Assembly: GCA_035444285.1 (NCBI GenBank) | Contig: DAOMOK010000003.1 | Location: forward strand, 186,001-250,000 | DNA: 64,000 bases | Source: CAADGU01 sp035444285 | Lineage (GTDB): Bacteria; Chloroflexota; Anaerolineae; Promineifilales; Promineifilaceae | Direction: 5' to 3' | In this document: positions 1 through 7,681 of the stretch, one piece after another | Layout of the letters: every line of letters starts with the position of its first letter | Position numbering within the stretch: position 1 is the first letter of the stretch | The notes under the pieces: model-generated | The model's database searches: none | Told to the model about the DNA's origin: nothing | What the model saw: the letters and a program-made list of their open reading frames with translations, nothing else | Made by a program: the position numbers and the translations under genes

Positions 1-614
1 ATAGTCAAGCCTTTGTATCCAAAATAGCCATCAATCTGCTCGTTTTTTACCCTATACGGGCGACGATAATTTATTTCATGTGCTTCAAATAATTGGGCAA
101 GCAGTTCTTCTAAATCGTAGCCTCGACGCTGAATCTCTTCGGCACTTGTTGCCATTGACATAGCTGCAAATTCAGAACGTAGTTGTTCCATTCTTTGGGC
201 GCGGGCTGCCAATGCAAGTTGCCTTCGACGCGCTTCATTCACCTTTGCTTCAGATTCACTTTGTTCTTTTTCTACGACTAACTTCTGTTCTGCCGCCAAC
301 TTCTTTAACCATTTCAGGGCATCTATTGCGGCATTTCTGTCAGGCACATTGTCATCAGGGATGTTTCTTAACTTGCACAGCTCTGTAACGATTTTTCGTT
401 CAATTAAAAAACCATCGTCACCCATCCTATCGAGGTCTGAAAGTATGTTCCGAGTGATCTTGAATTTTGATTCGTCAGAATATCGATCATACAAGTCTGT
501 GGGAACACCACAAGTTGAAATCAGAAAGGCGCGAAACGGGTCTTTGTACCAGAATATTTTGCCGCATACCGACACGATTGCTTCACGCACTTCAAAAGAT
601 AGCTTTGAGTTCAT
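1..614 (-). CDS. Partial conserved protein, possible restriction-endonuclease-like nuclease (C-terminus outside window)
   Basis: An open frame of 204 codons begins at the ATG at 614-612 and runs off the left edge with no stop, so only the N-terminal part is visible. The protein starts MNSKLSFEVREAIV, has an alpha-helical charged stretch around residues 110-145 (KLVVEKEQSESEAKVNEARR), then RRGYDLEELLAQLFEAHEINYRRPYR followed by EQIDGYFGYKG. The last segment resembles the start of the PD-(D/E)XK nuclease fold in conserved 'restriction endonuclease-like' proteins, whose catalytic residues would lie beyond the edge. It starts 36 bases after the stop of the small gene at 651-911 and is probably co-transcribed with it. 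Base composition is clearly more AT-rich than the window average, which suggests acquisition. The function is inferred from partial resemblance only. Confidence 0.6.
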   Translation of the reverse strand, partial: MNSKLSFEVREAIVSVCGKIFWYKDPFRAFLISTCGVPTDLYDRYSDESKFKITRNILSDLDRMGDDGFLIERKIVTELCKLRNIPDDNVPDRNAAIDALKWLKKLAAEQKLVVEKEQSESEAKVNEARRRQLALAARAQRMEQLRSEFAAMSMATSAEEIQRRGYDLEELLAQLFEAHEINYRRPYRVKNEQIDGYFGYKGLT

Positions 615-650
615 CAGTGTTTTCTTTCTTGTAATCTTCTGGTCTAACAA

Positions 651-911
651 TTATTCTGCCGATTTGTTGTGTAATAAATCGGCATACATCAACAATTCTA
701 CATAGTCGGAAAATGACAATCCTCGTTGTTCGGCGCATCTTTTTCCCGTTTCGTGCCAGGTAGGGGTCAATGATAGAATCACCCGCCGCTTTTTGATTTC
801 TGGCGGCAGCGGTTTTGGCCCTGGTTTTTGACAGGGCAGGTAAATAACTTGCCCGGTGCTGGTGGGTATGGGTTTGCCTCGTTCCATGGCCTTTGTTTCA
901 CTTGATTCCAT
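651..911 (-). CDS. Small ribbon-helix-helix-like protein (putative)
   Basis: An 86-residue protein. I chose the ATG at 911 (MESSETKAMERGKP) because the longer frame upstream only adds Pro/Cys-rich unlikely sequence. A Pro/Lys-rich arm (PGPKPLPPEIKKRR) precedes RVILSLTPTWHETGKRCAEQ and RGLSFSDYVELLM. A beta-strand followed by two helices, ending in a 'LSFSDYVE' second helix, is typical of CopG/Arc-like ribbon-helix-helix DNA-binding proteins. It lies just upstream of the nuclease-like partial gene in the same orientation. It could be an autoregulator or antitoxin-like partner, but the fold is only inferred. Confidence 0.5.
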   Translation of the reverse strand: MESSETKAMERGKPIPTSTGQVIYLPCQKPGPKPLPPEIKKRRVILSLTPTWHETGKRCAEQRGLSFSDYVELLMYADLLHNKSAE

Positions 912-1042
912 TGGCAACTGCCAGATAGGATACAGGAGGGGGCAGGAGTTGTCCAGAAAATTGCGATCTGAAAGGTATGGCACACCTGTAAGCACGGCCG
1001 TAAACAGCCCTCAGGAATGAAAATTCAATAAAGACGGAACTC

Positions 1043-1107
1043 GTCATTCCCGCGAAGGCGGGAATCCACGCTTTCACAGGGGTGGATGCCTGCCCTCGCA
1101 GGCATGA
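1043..1107. repeat. Palindromic intergenic repeat (dRS3-like, two hairpins)
   Basis: Two stem-loops lie inside a terminal GTCAT/ATGAC pair. ATTCCCGC (1046-1053) pairs with GCGGGAAT (1058-1065), and ATGCCTGC (1086-1093) pairs with GCAGGCAT (1098-1105). The first hairpin has the ATTCCC-N8-GGGAAT form known from Neisseria dRS3 and many other genomes. A related GTCATTCC...ATGAC element lies at 50861-50950. Confidence 0.7.
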
Positions 1108-1147
1108 CATCCTGACGTTCCGCAGGTTGTTTAATCCTCGTTCCTTA

Positions 1148-1189
1148 TTGTTACCACTTTGTTACCGGCTTATAACCGCCTCTGTTACC
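1148..1189 (+). promoter_or_regulatory. Candidate promoter with phased GTTACC motifs upstream of the sulfate operon
   Basis: TTGTTA at 1148-1153 and TATAAC at 1171-1176 are separated by 17 bases, which fits a sigma-70-type promoter. GTTACC occurs at 1150-1155, 1161-1166 and 1184-1189. The 11- and 23-base offsets are about one and two helical turns, as in an operator bound by a repeated DNA-binding unit. It lies 124-165 bases upstream of the cysA-type gene. This is pattern evidence only. Confidence 0.4.
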
Positions 1190-1243
1190 GGCCTGGTTTA
1201 TGCTGGCGAGGTGAGAAATCCGATTGCAGCGTGATGCGTGATA

Positions 1244-1278
1244 CGTGATGCGTGACCAGAGAGATCTCACGCATCACG
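1244..1278. repeat. Inverted repeat upstream of the cysA-type gene
   Basis: CGTGATGCGTGA (1244-1255) is perfectly complementary to TCACGCATCACG (1267-1278), with an 11-base loop. A further GTGATGCGTG copy sits just 5' at 1231-1240. It ends 34 bases before the ATG at 1313, so it could be a leader hairpin, an operator or simply a dispersed repeat. Confidence 0.6.
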
Positions 1279-1312
1279 CATCACGTGAGGGTTTCGGCCA
1301 AGAGGAGAACGC

Positions 1313-3250
1313 ATGTCTATTGTCCTTGAGCATCTGACAAAGCGGTATGACGGCCATCCGGTGGTGAATAATGTTTCCCTGGAAGTGGCTGATGGCGAGT
1401 TTTTTGTGCTGCTCGGTTCCAGCGGCAGCGGCAAAACGACGGTGCTGAACATGGTCGCCGGCCTCATTCGCACCGACCAGGGCCGCATCTGGCTGCACGG
1501 CCGTGATGTCACCCATCTGCCCACCCAACAACGGCAGGTGGGCATGGTCTTCCAAAATTATGCCTTGTTCCAACATATGACCATCGCCGAAAACATCGAA
1601 TTTGGCCTGCAAACGCGCAAAGTGCCTAAAGCGGAACGCCGCCACCGCCGCAACGAACTGCTAGAACTGGTGGGGCTGTCTGGGCTGGGTAGCCGCCTGC
1701 CCAAACAAATTTCCGGCGGGCAGCAGCAGCGGGTGGCCCTGGCGCGCGCCCTGGCTTACAAACCGGAGGTGCTGCTGCTGGATGAGCCGTTAGGCGCGCT
1801 GGACGCCAAAATCCGCCTGGAACTACGCCGTACCCTCAAAACTATCCAACGGGAAACGGGCATCACCACCATCCTGGTGACACATGACCAGGAGGAAGCA
1901 TTTGAGCTGGCCGACCGGCTGGGTGTCATGAGTTTTGGCCGCTTATTGGAAATCGGCTACCCGGAAGACCTGTACAAACGGCCGCAAACAGAGTTTGTGG
2001 CCACCTTCTTGGGCACGGCCAACCTGCTGGTTGGGCAGGCGCAGGGCGAGGGTGTGCAGCTAGGCGCACTCACCTTCCCACTGCAAGACACCTCCAGTCT
2101 GCTACACCATGATGATCGCGTCCAGGTCTTGTTCCGGCCAGAAGATGTGGTGTTAGCCGATACGCCACAAGAGTTAAACGCACCGCGCCTGGGTTTTGGT
2201 GAGGTGGAACAGGTGACATTTGGCGGTTCTTTTGAACGGCTGCGGCTGCGGCTGCCACCCTTGCCCGGTGTGCGCCCCATCGCTCCCCCCGTTGCCTTTG
2301 GTGGTAATGCCATTTTGGTAGAAGCCACCCGTTCTCAGGACGAGGCTGAGCGGCTGCCCCTCCAGGCCGGGCAAAATGTGTGGGTAGGGGTGCGGCAAGT
2401 TCACGCCCTGGAACATCCCGGTTTGCGCTTTTTGCTGCTGACTGATGGTTCGGCGCTGGCCCAGGCAGCCATTCACACAGCCGGGCACATCGCGCGGCTG
2501 GCCCACGCGCGGGTAACGCTGCTCGGATACAACCTGAATGTGGAAGAGATGCACAAACATTTGCAGGAAGCGAAGGAGCAGTTGGGCAGCGGGCTGGCAG
2601 CGCTGGACATTCGCCCCATCGCAGATGCCCCGGCAGAGTCGGTGCGGCAAGAGGTAGAACGCCAGCCCTGCGATCTGATCATCATGGGGTTTGCGGCTCA
2701 AAGCGATAAACTGGCTCTGGCGGAACAACTGCTGGCATTTGGTGAACATCATGTCTTGTTGGTGCCTGCGGCGCAGGCAGCGCCCAGCCACATTCTGATT
2801 TGTGTGACGGCCGGTGAGCCGGGGAAAGAAGATGTGCTGTTTAGCGGCCGTTTGACCCGCCATTTGGGCGCATCGGCCATGCTGCTGTCGGTGCTGCCAC
2901 CAGAGGGAGTGGATGTGAAAGAGCCAGAACGCGCCGAACGTTTCCTGATGAGCGGCGAGCGCACGTTGGATTTGTTGGGCGTACCGGCGGAAACGGCCGT
3001 GCGCACCGGCGCCGCCCCCGATGAAATTACGGCCGAACTGAAACAGGGCAATTACAACATGCTGGTACTGGGCGCGCCGCTGCCAGACGCCGCAGGAAAT
3101 ATCAGCCTGAGCGGGACAGTCGGCCAGTTATTGAGCGAAGTGACAGATTGGCCGGTGTTGATTGTGCGTTCGGCCGTCTCCCGGCCCGGCGTAGACCTGT
3201 CCCTCCTCCTTTCCAGCGCCCGCATCCACGATCTGAAAGAAGTGGTTTAG
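1313..3250 (+). CDS. cysA: Sulfate/thiosulfate ABC transporter ATPase (CysA-type) fused to two universal stress protein domains
   Basis: A 645-residue protein. Residues 1-235 are a complete ABC ATPase: Walker A GSSGSGKTT (35-43), Q-loop Q81, signature SGGQQQR (134-140), Walker B VLLLDEP (153-159) and H-loop H191. Residues about 235-362 look like the TOBE-type regulatory domain of the CysA/PotA/MalK class. The remaining 280 residues are not part of a normal CysA, which usually ends near 350. They form two UspA-like units, about 371-485 (LRFLLLTDGSALAQ ... CDLIIMGF ... HHVLLVP) and about 492-620 (HILICVTAGEPGKED ... YNMLVLGAPL ... WPVLIVRSA). The gene leads an operon with the sulfate-binding protein, CysT and CysW, so sulfate or a related oxyanion is the expected substrate. 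The USP tail may sense ATP or stress and gate uptake; that role is inference. Confidence 0.9.
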   Translation: MSIVLEHLTKRYDGHPVVNNVSLEVADGEFFVLLGSSGSGKTTVLNMVAGLIRTDQGRIWLHGRDVTHLPTQQRQVGMVFQNYALFQHMTIAENIEFGLQTRKVPKAERRHRRNELLELVGLSGLGSRLPKQISGGQQQRVALARALAYKPEVLLLDEPLGALDAKIRLELRRTLKTIQRETGITTILVTHDQEEAFELADRLGVMSFGRLLEIGYPEDLYKRPQTEFVATFLGTANLLVGQAQGEGVQLGALTFPLQDTSSLLHHDDRVQVLFRPEDVVLADTPQELNAPRLGFGEVEQVTFGGSFERLRLRLPPLPGVRPIAPPVAFGGNAILVEATRSQDEAERLPLQAGQNVWVGVRQVHALEHPGLRFLLLTDGSALAQAAIHTAGHIARLAHARVTLLGYNLNVEEMHKHLQEAKEQLGSGLAALDIRPIADAPAESVRQEVERQPCDLIIMGFAAQSDKLALAEQLLAFGEHHVLLVPAAQAAPSHILICVTAGEPGKEDVLFSGRLTRHLGASAMLLSVLPPEGVDVKEPERAERFLMSGERTLDLLGVPAETAVRTGAAPDEITAELKQGNYNMLVLGAPLPDAAGNISLSGTVGQLLSEVTDWPVLIVRSAVSRPGVDLSLLLSSARIHDLKEVV

Positions 3251-3397
3251 TACCTTACAAGTCGGTCTCAGTAAATCAATGCGGAGTTCGCACCCTCAGA
3301 TGCGAACCGGTGAGCATGGTGGGCATCTGAGGATGTCCACTCCTCCCGCGCCTCTGTAGCACAAGCCTTTTTATCTCTGGCTTTTCCGGCTTTTGGA
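3251..3397 (+). other. Intergenic region with nested inverted repeats (possible structured RNA)
   Basis: Between the cysA-type gene and the sulfate-binding protein gene, CCTCAGATGC (3294-3303) pairs perfectly with GCATCTGAGG (3323-3332). Alternatively GTTCGCA (3286-3292) can pair with TGCGAAC (3301-3307), so two mutually exclusive hairpins overlap. CGGAGT near 3282 can also pair with ACTCC near 3339. No known riboswitch core was recognised. The layout fits a regulatory or processing hairpin that sets binding-protein expression apart from the ATPase, which is inference. Confidence 0.45.
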
Positions 3398-3406
3398 GTG
3401 AACAAA

Positions 3407-4477
3407 ATGAACAAATTAGACATCTATAAATCCCGCCAATCCGCCGTCCACTGGATTTTGGCCGCCATCCTGCTATTGGGCCTGGCTGCGTGTGGCGACG
3501 GCGCGGAAACGGGGGGCAATAAACCTATCCGCCTGATTCTGGGTGCATACACCACCCCCCGCGAAGCCTACCGGGAAATCATCCCCCTGTTCCAGGCCCA
3601 CTGGAAAGAGCAGACCGGGCAAGATGTGGTGTTTGAAGAATCCTACCTGGGGTCAGGCGCCCAATCGCGGGCGGTGTTGGAAGGCTTTGAAGCCGACGTG
3701 ATCGCCCTCTCCCTGGAAGCAGACGTCACCCGCCTGGCTGATGCCGGTCTCATTACCCACGACTGGAAGAGCGTGGGCAGTGATGGCATGGTCAGTGATT
3801 CAGTGGTGGTTTTTGGCGTGCGCCCCGGCAACCCTCTGGACATCACCGACTGGCATGACCTGGCCCGGCCAGGTGTGGAAGTGCTGACGCCCAACCCTAA
3901 AACCAGCGGCGGCGCCATGTGGAACATCCTCTCTCTGTACGGCGCCGCCAAACGCGGTTTTGTGGATGGCGTCCCGGCGAATGACGATGCGGCGGCAACA
4001 GCCTTCTTGCGTGCGGTTCTGCAAAATGTATCCGTCATGGACAAGGGGGCCCGCGAAAGTATCACCAATTATGAACAAGGCGTAGGTGAGGTCATTATCA
4101 CCTATGAAAACGAAATTTTGGTGGGGCAAAAAATGGGTGAAAACTACGAAATGGTCTTTCCCCGCTCCAGCATTTTGATCGAAAACCCGGTGGCGGTGGT
4201 AGATACGTATGTGGACAAACACGGCACACGGGAGGTGGCGGAAGCATTTGTGCAGTTCCTCTTCACTAAAGAGGCGCAGGAGGTTTTTGCCAGTCATGGG
4301 CTGCGTTCGGTAGATGATGAGGTGGCAACCGCTACCGCCGCTCAATACCCCCCACTCGACGACATATTCACCATTGATTACTTCGGTGGCTGGGCAGAAG
4401 CCACCGCCACCTTCTTTGGCGCTGATGGCATTTTCACCAACATCTTTGCGACCTTAAACGTCCCATCCACAGAGTAA
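3407..4477 (+). CDS. sbp: Sulfate-binding lipoprotein of an ABC transporter (Sbp/CysP family)
   Basis: A 356-residue lipoprotein. The ATG at 3407 has GGAG 8 bases upstream; the GTG at 3398 overlaps that SD and is less likely. The signal peptide ends in a lipobox LAAC with Cys29. The mature part carries family motifs: LGAYTTPREAYREIIPLFQ, ESYLGSGAQSRAVLEGFEAD, VVFGVRPGNP and TPNPKTSGGAMWNIL, matching sulfate/thiosulfate-binding proteins of Gram-negative Sbp/CysP type. It captures sulfate outside the membrane and delivers it to CysT/CysW. It sits second in the operon, after the ATPase gene and a 156-base structured gap. Length fits the family. Confidence 0.93.
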   Translation: MNKLDIYKSRQSAVHWILAAILLLGLAACGDGAETGGNKPIRLILGAYTTPREAYREIIPLFQAHWKEQTGQDVVFEESYLGSGAQSRAVLEGFEADVIALSLEADVTRLADAGLITHDWKSVGSDGMVSDSVVVFGVRPGNPLDITDWHDLARPGVEVLTPNPKTSGGAMWNILSLYGAAKRGFVDGVPANDDAAATAFLRAVLQNVSVMDKGARESITNYEQGVGEVIITYENEILVGQKMGENYEMVFPRSSILIENPVAVVDTYVDKHGTREVAEAFVQFLFTKEAQEVFASHGLRSVDDEVATATAAQYPPLDDIFTIDYFGGWAEATATFFGADGIFTNIFATLNVPSTE

Positions 4478-4483
4478 CTGGAC

Positions 4484-4519
4484 AACCGGGTAATTGAGCA
4501 GTTATCCATTTACCCGGTT
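4484..4519. repeat. Hairpin between sbp and cysT
   Basis: AACCGGGTAA (4484-4493) pairs perfectly with TTACCCGGTT (4510-4519), with a 16-base loop. It begins 7 bases after the sbp stop and lies just upstream of cysT. No T-tract follows, so it may be an mRNA-stabilising or attenuating hairpin rather than a full terminator. Confidence 0.55.
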
Positions 4520-4534
4520 GCAAAGAATAACCAT

Positions 4535-5407
4535 ATGGCTACTTTTCCTGCTGCTGCTGACGACAATATAGAGCCAACGATGGCTAGTAAAGCACGCATT
4601 CCCTGGGGGCGGCTGGGCATTCGCGCCATGGCCCTTTCTTACCTCTTTGTCATGCTCATCATTCCCGTGAGTGTGATCTTCTGGGATGGGCTGAGTGAAG
4701 GGATAGTGACAATGTGGCAAGAGGTGAGCAAACCGATTGCCTGGAGCGCCCTCAAGTTGACGCTGTGGACTTCAGCTTTGATGGCGCTCATCAACGGCGT
4801 CATGGGCTTGTTAACAGCTTTCGTGATAGTCCGTTACACCTTTCCCGGCAAAACAACGCTGAATGCCATCATTGATTTGCCGCTGGCTATTCCCACTTTG
4901 GTGACGGGGCTGATGCTGGTGGCGTTGTACGGGCCACAGCAGGTGGTGGGCGCCTGGGTTTTGGAGCAATTCGGGCAGCGTATCATTTTCGCGGCGCCGG
5001 GCATTGTGTTGGCGCTGCTGTTTGTTACCTTTCCCTTTGTGGTGCGCAGTGTGCAGCCGGTATTGTTGGGGCTTGACCAGACACAGGAAGATGCCGCCGT
5101 CACTTTGGGTGCTGGCTCATGGACCATTTTCCGCCGTATTACATTGCCTGCTGTCAGGCTGCCGCTGCTGAGCGGCATGTTGCTCAGTTTTGCCCGCGCC
5201 ATTGGTGAGTTTGGGTCAATTGTCATCGTCGCCGGTAATATCCCCTTTCGCACACAAACGGCGGCAGTGTATGTTTTTGGCGAAGTGGAATCAGAAAATC
5301 GTTTAGGCGCCAGCGCCGTGTCCGTGGTGATGATGGCTATTTCTTTCGGATTGGTGGCTCTGGTGGGCTGGCTGGAACGGCGGGCGCATAAAAAAGAGAG
5401 TGGATGA
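4535..5407 (+). CDS. cysT: Sulfate ABC transporter permease CysT (CysU)
   Basis: A 290-residue integral membrane protein with about six hydrophobic segments. It carries the ABC-permease EAA loop near residue 190 (DQTQEDAAVTLGAGSW then RRITLPAVR), which docks on the ATPase. LGAGSWTIFRRITLPA and FARAIGEFGSIVIVAGNI are typical of the CysT/ModB group. A second in-frame Met (MASKARIP) 15 residues in could be the true start. It is co-oriented with sbp and cysW and ends 141 bases before cysW in a tandem-repeat spacer. It forms the sulfate channel together with CysW. Confidence 0.92.
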   Translation: MATFPAAADDNIEPTMASKARIPWGRLGIRAMALSYLFVMLIIPVSVIFWDGLSEGIVTMWQEVSKPIAWSALKLTLWTSALMALINGVMGLLTAFVIVRYTFPGKTTLNAIIDLPLAIPTLVTGLMLVALYGPQQVVGAWVLEQFGQRIIFAAPGIVLALLFVTFPFVVRSVQPVLLGLDQTQEDAAVTLGAGSWTIFRRITLPAVRLPLLSGMLLSFARAIGEFGSIVIVAGNIPFRTQTAAVYVFGEVESENRLGASAVSVVMMAISFGLVALVGWLERRAHKKESG

Positions 5408-5430
5408 TCGGTTATCGGTTATCGGATTTT

Positions 5431-5535
5431 GGGATACGGATTTTGGGATACGGATTACGGGATACGAATTACGGGATACGGATTACGGGATACGAATTAC
5501 GGGATACGGATTACGGGATACGGATTACGGATTAC
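5431..5535 (+). repeat. Seven-copy 14-bp tandem repeat in the cysT-cysW gap
   Basis: The unit GGGATACGGATTAC is repeated head to tail seven times from 5431 to 5528 (5431, 5445, 5459, 5473, 5487, 5501, 5515). Copies three and five carry A instead of G at the ninth base, and the first ends in TTTT. A partial copy follows. The sequence belongs to the same GGATTACGG family seen at 17803, 38388, 39024 and 44231. The frame leading into cysW is open through the repeat, giving a 14-residue periodic peptide, but I regard it as non-coding spacer. Confidence 0.9.
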
Positions 5536-5548
5536 ATGGGGTGACAGT

Positions 5549-6388
5549 ATGGCAACAATTACAACGGTGGTGCGCGGGACGCCCTCTACGCGGGGCAGTT
5601 TGTGGCGGCGGCGGGTGTTGATTGGGATTGTGGCGCTCTATGTAGGTCTGCTGATCCTGGCGCCGCTGATAGCTCTGGTGCGGGGGGCTTTTCAGGAAGG
5701 ATTGGGGGCGATGTGGGCATCAATCAATCAGCCCGATGTTTGGAAGGCATTCTGGCAAACCATAAAAATTGGGTTGATCGTGGTGGTGGTTCATACGGTG
5801 TTTGGCACGGCCGTTGCCTGGGCTTTTGTGCGTGATAACTTTCGCGGCAAGTGGCTGCTGAATGCTATCGTTGACTTGCCCTTTGCCGTTTCGCCGGTGG
5901 TGGTGGGCTATATGCTTATTTTGATATTCGGCCGGCGCGGATTTCTGGCCCCATTGATGGCCGCCTGGGACATTCAAATTGTTTTTGCCGTGCCAGGCAT
6001 GATTTTAGCTACCCTGTTTGTGACAATGCCTTTTATGGTGCGCGTGTTGGTACCTGTCCTGGAAGCGTTTGACGTGCGCCAGGAACAGGCCGCGGCGACA
6101 CTAGGGTCTGGGAGCTGGCTCACCTTTCGCCGGATCACGTTCCCGGCGCTGCGTTGGGGTTTTGTCTATGGTATTACCCTGACGTTAGCCCGCGCGTTGG
6201 GGGAGTTTGGGGCCGTGTTGGTAGTCGGCGGGGGCATTCAGGGGCGCACGGAAACAGTACCTATCTTTATCTATCGTTCGCTTGATGACCGGATGTATAC
6301 GGCCGCTTACAGCACAGCTTTTTTATTGGGGCTTGTTTCGGTATTGCTCATATTGGGAACAGATTGGCTGCGACGACGTGAAAAATGA
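5549..6388 (+). CDS. cysW: Sulfate ABC transporter permease CysW
   Basis: A 279-residue permease starting at the ATG at 5549 (MATITTVVRGTPSTRG), preceded by GGGGTGA. The frame is open further upstream to 5429, but that part encodes only the tandem repeat. It has about six transmembrane segments and the EAA loop (FDVRQEQAAATLGSGSW then RRITFPALRWG). LARALGEFGAVLVVGGGI and TETVPIFIYRSLDDR are characteristic of CysW. It pairs with CysT to form the membrane channel of the sulfate importer. It is the last recognisable cys gene of the operon. Confidence 0.92.
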   Translation: MATITTVVRGTPSTRGSLWRRRVLIGIVALYVGLLILAPLIALVRGAFQEGLGAMWASINQPDVWKAFWQTIKIGLIVVVVHTVFGTAVAWAFVRDNFRGKWLLNAIVDLPFAVSPVVVGYMLILIFGRRGFLAPLMAAWDIQIVFAVPGMILATLFVTMPFMVRVLVPVLEAFDVRQEQAAATLGSGSWLTFRRITFPALRWGFVYGITLTLARALGEFGAVLVVGGGIQGRTETVPIFIYRSLDDRMYTAAYSTAFLLGLVSVLLILGTDWLRRREK

Positions 6389-6527
6389 TTGACCGCAAGG
6401 TCAGGTAACATGGGAGGCAACCTGCCTGTTATCACCAACTGCTATTTACCATGTATCCTAACCTCCTTTGCCGATTTTTTGCTAAGACGGTAATCTTATT
6501 CAAACTAGCGGCAATGGAGGTACTGTA
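6389..6527. other. Intergenic region between cysW and the Na/Pi-like gene
   Basis: 139 bases. GGAGG lies 7 bases before the next start codon at 6528 and is a strong ribosome binding site. A short imperfect inverted repeat (GGTAACA near 6405 and TGTTATC near 6428) is the only other structure seen, and no promoter is obvious. Confidence 0.4.
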
Positions 6528-7670
6528 ATGAATGAACCCAATGAAGCAAGGGTTGACATGGGTACAGGAAAGGAGGAGTTGGAAACGGCCGTGTCCCCCA
6601 CACCTCGCCACCTGACCCGCCCTTTCTGGCAGCACATTGCCTGGAAAAAGGTTGGCATCTTTTTCGCCAGCCTTTTTTTGTTTATCTTAGCCATCATGCT
6701 GATGAAGGAAGGGGCGCGGGACCTGGGGCCGCTGGTAAAGGACCGGTTTGCCGTCAGTCACCCGGTCAACAGCCTGGGCTTTGGCTGGCTTTTTGCTTAC
6801 GTGGTAATGAGCGGCTCACCTGTTGCCGCCTCTGCCCTGGCTTTCTTTGACGCCGGTGTCATTGACCAGATGAGCACGTTTACCATGATTACCGGCAGCC
6901 GCCTGGGGGCCAGTTTCATTGTCCTGTTCATCGGTTTTATTTACGTGCTGCGTGGTCGCAACCGGGCCAACAGCCTGGGCATGGGGCTGCTTTCCCTCAC
7001 CGTCACAGGTACCACATTCATAACCGCCCTGTTTGTGGGCATTGCCTTATTGCAGACGGGGATTTTTGACCAGGTTCAACTGGGATCAGGTGCGGCGCTT
7101 GCTTCCATAACAGACTTGATTTTTGAACCAATTGCCGCTATTTTCCTGGCCTTCTTGCCACGCTGGGCATTGTTTTTGGTCGGCCTGGGCATCATCATGG
7201 TTAGCTTTAATCTATTTGATAAATGTCTGCCCGAAATGGCCTTAAAGGAAAGCCAGGTGGGGCGTATGTCGCGGCTGGTATACCGCCCCTGGGTCATGTT
7301 TTTGTTAGGGGCCAGCATCACCATGATCTCCATGTCGGTCAGCCTCTCATTAAGCATTTTGGTGCCGCTGAGCCAACGTGGGTTTGTGCGTCGGGAAAAT
7401 GCCATCCCTTACATCATGGGCGCCAACATCACCACGTTTATAGATACCCTGCTGGCAGCGCTTTTACTAAACAACCCATCGGCCTTTGCTGTGGTGTTGT
7501 CCGCCATGGCCAGCATATCGGTGGTCTCTATCCTCATTCTGGCCCTTATTTACCGGCGTTATGAAAGGGGCATGTTGGCGTTGGTGAATGGCATTATGAG
7601 CAGTAATCGCAATCTGGCGATATTCATGTTCACAATTTTAATAGTACCCGTCATTTTATTATTTATATAG
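6528..7670 (+). CDS. Na+/phosphate-cotransporter-family membrane protein
   Basis: A 380-residue protein with a short hydrophilic N-terminus (about 45 residues) and then eight or more hydrophobic segments. Two related repeats, GSPVAASALAFFDAGVI with ITGSRLGASFIVL, and IPYIMGANITTFIDTLLAAL, match the inverted-repeat QSS/GA-type signature region of the Na/Pi cotransporter family (PF02690). It most likely moves an anion with sodium across the cytoplasmic membrane. It follows the sulfate operon in the same direction and is 11 bases from a universal stress protein gene, so it may carry sulfate or phosphate. The substrate is not shown by the sequence. Confidence 0.8.
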   Translation: MNEPNEARVDMGTGKEELETAVSPTPRHLTRPFWQHIAWKKVGIFFASLFLFILAIMLMKEGARDLGPLVKDRFAVSHPVNSLGFGWLFAYVVMSGSPVAASALAFFDAGVIDQMSTFTMITGSRLGASFIVLFIGFIYVLRGRNRANSLGMGLLSLTVTGTTFITALFVGIALLQTGIFDQVQLGSGAALASITDLIFEPIAAIFLAFLPRWALFLVGLGIIMVSFNLFDKCLPEMALKESQVGRMSRLVYRPWVMFLLGASITMISMSVSLSLSILVPLSQRGFVRRENAIPYIMGANITTFIDTLLAALLLNNPSAFAVVLSAMASISVVSILILALIYRRYERGMLALVNGIMSSNRNLAIFMFTILIVPVILLFI

Positions 7671-7681
7671 GAGAGACGAAG

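Noticed and set aside
349..705. A 118-codon plus-strand frame near the left edge
   Set aside because: It lies opposite the partial nuclease-like frame, and shows no motif or ribosome binding site.
3281..3348. A SAM or cobalamin riboswitch before sbp
   Set aside because: Neither the conserved core nor the junction layout of known classes can be seen; kept only as an unassigned structured region.
5431..5535. Tandem 14-bp repeats as a possible CRISPR array
   Set aside because: The units are contiguous with no spacers and far too short; no cas genes are near.
5429..5548. Extended N-terminus of CysW
   Set aside because: The extra 40 residues are only translated tandem repeat, and a plausible SD lies before the ATG at 5549.
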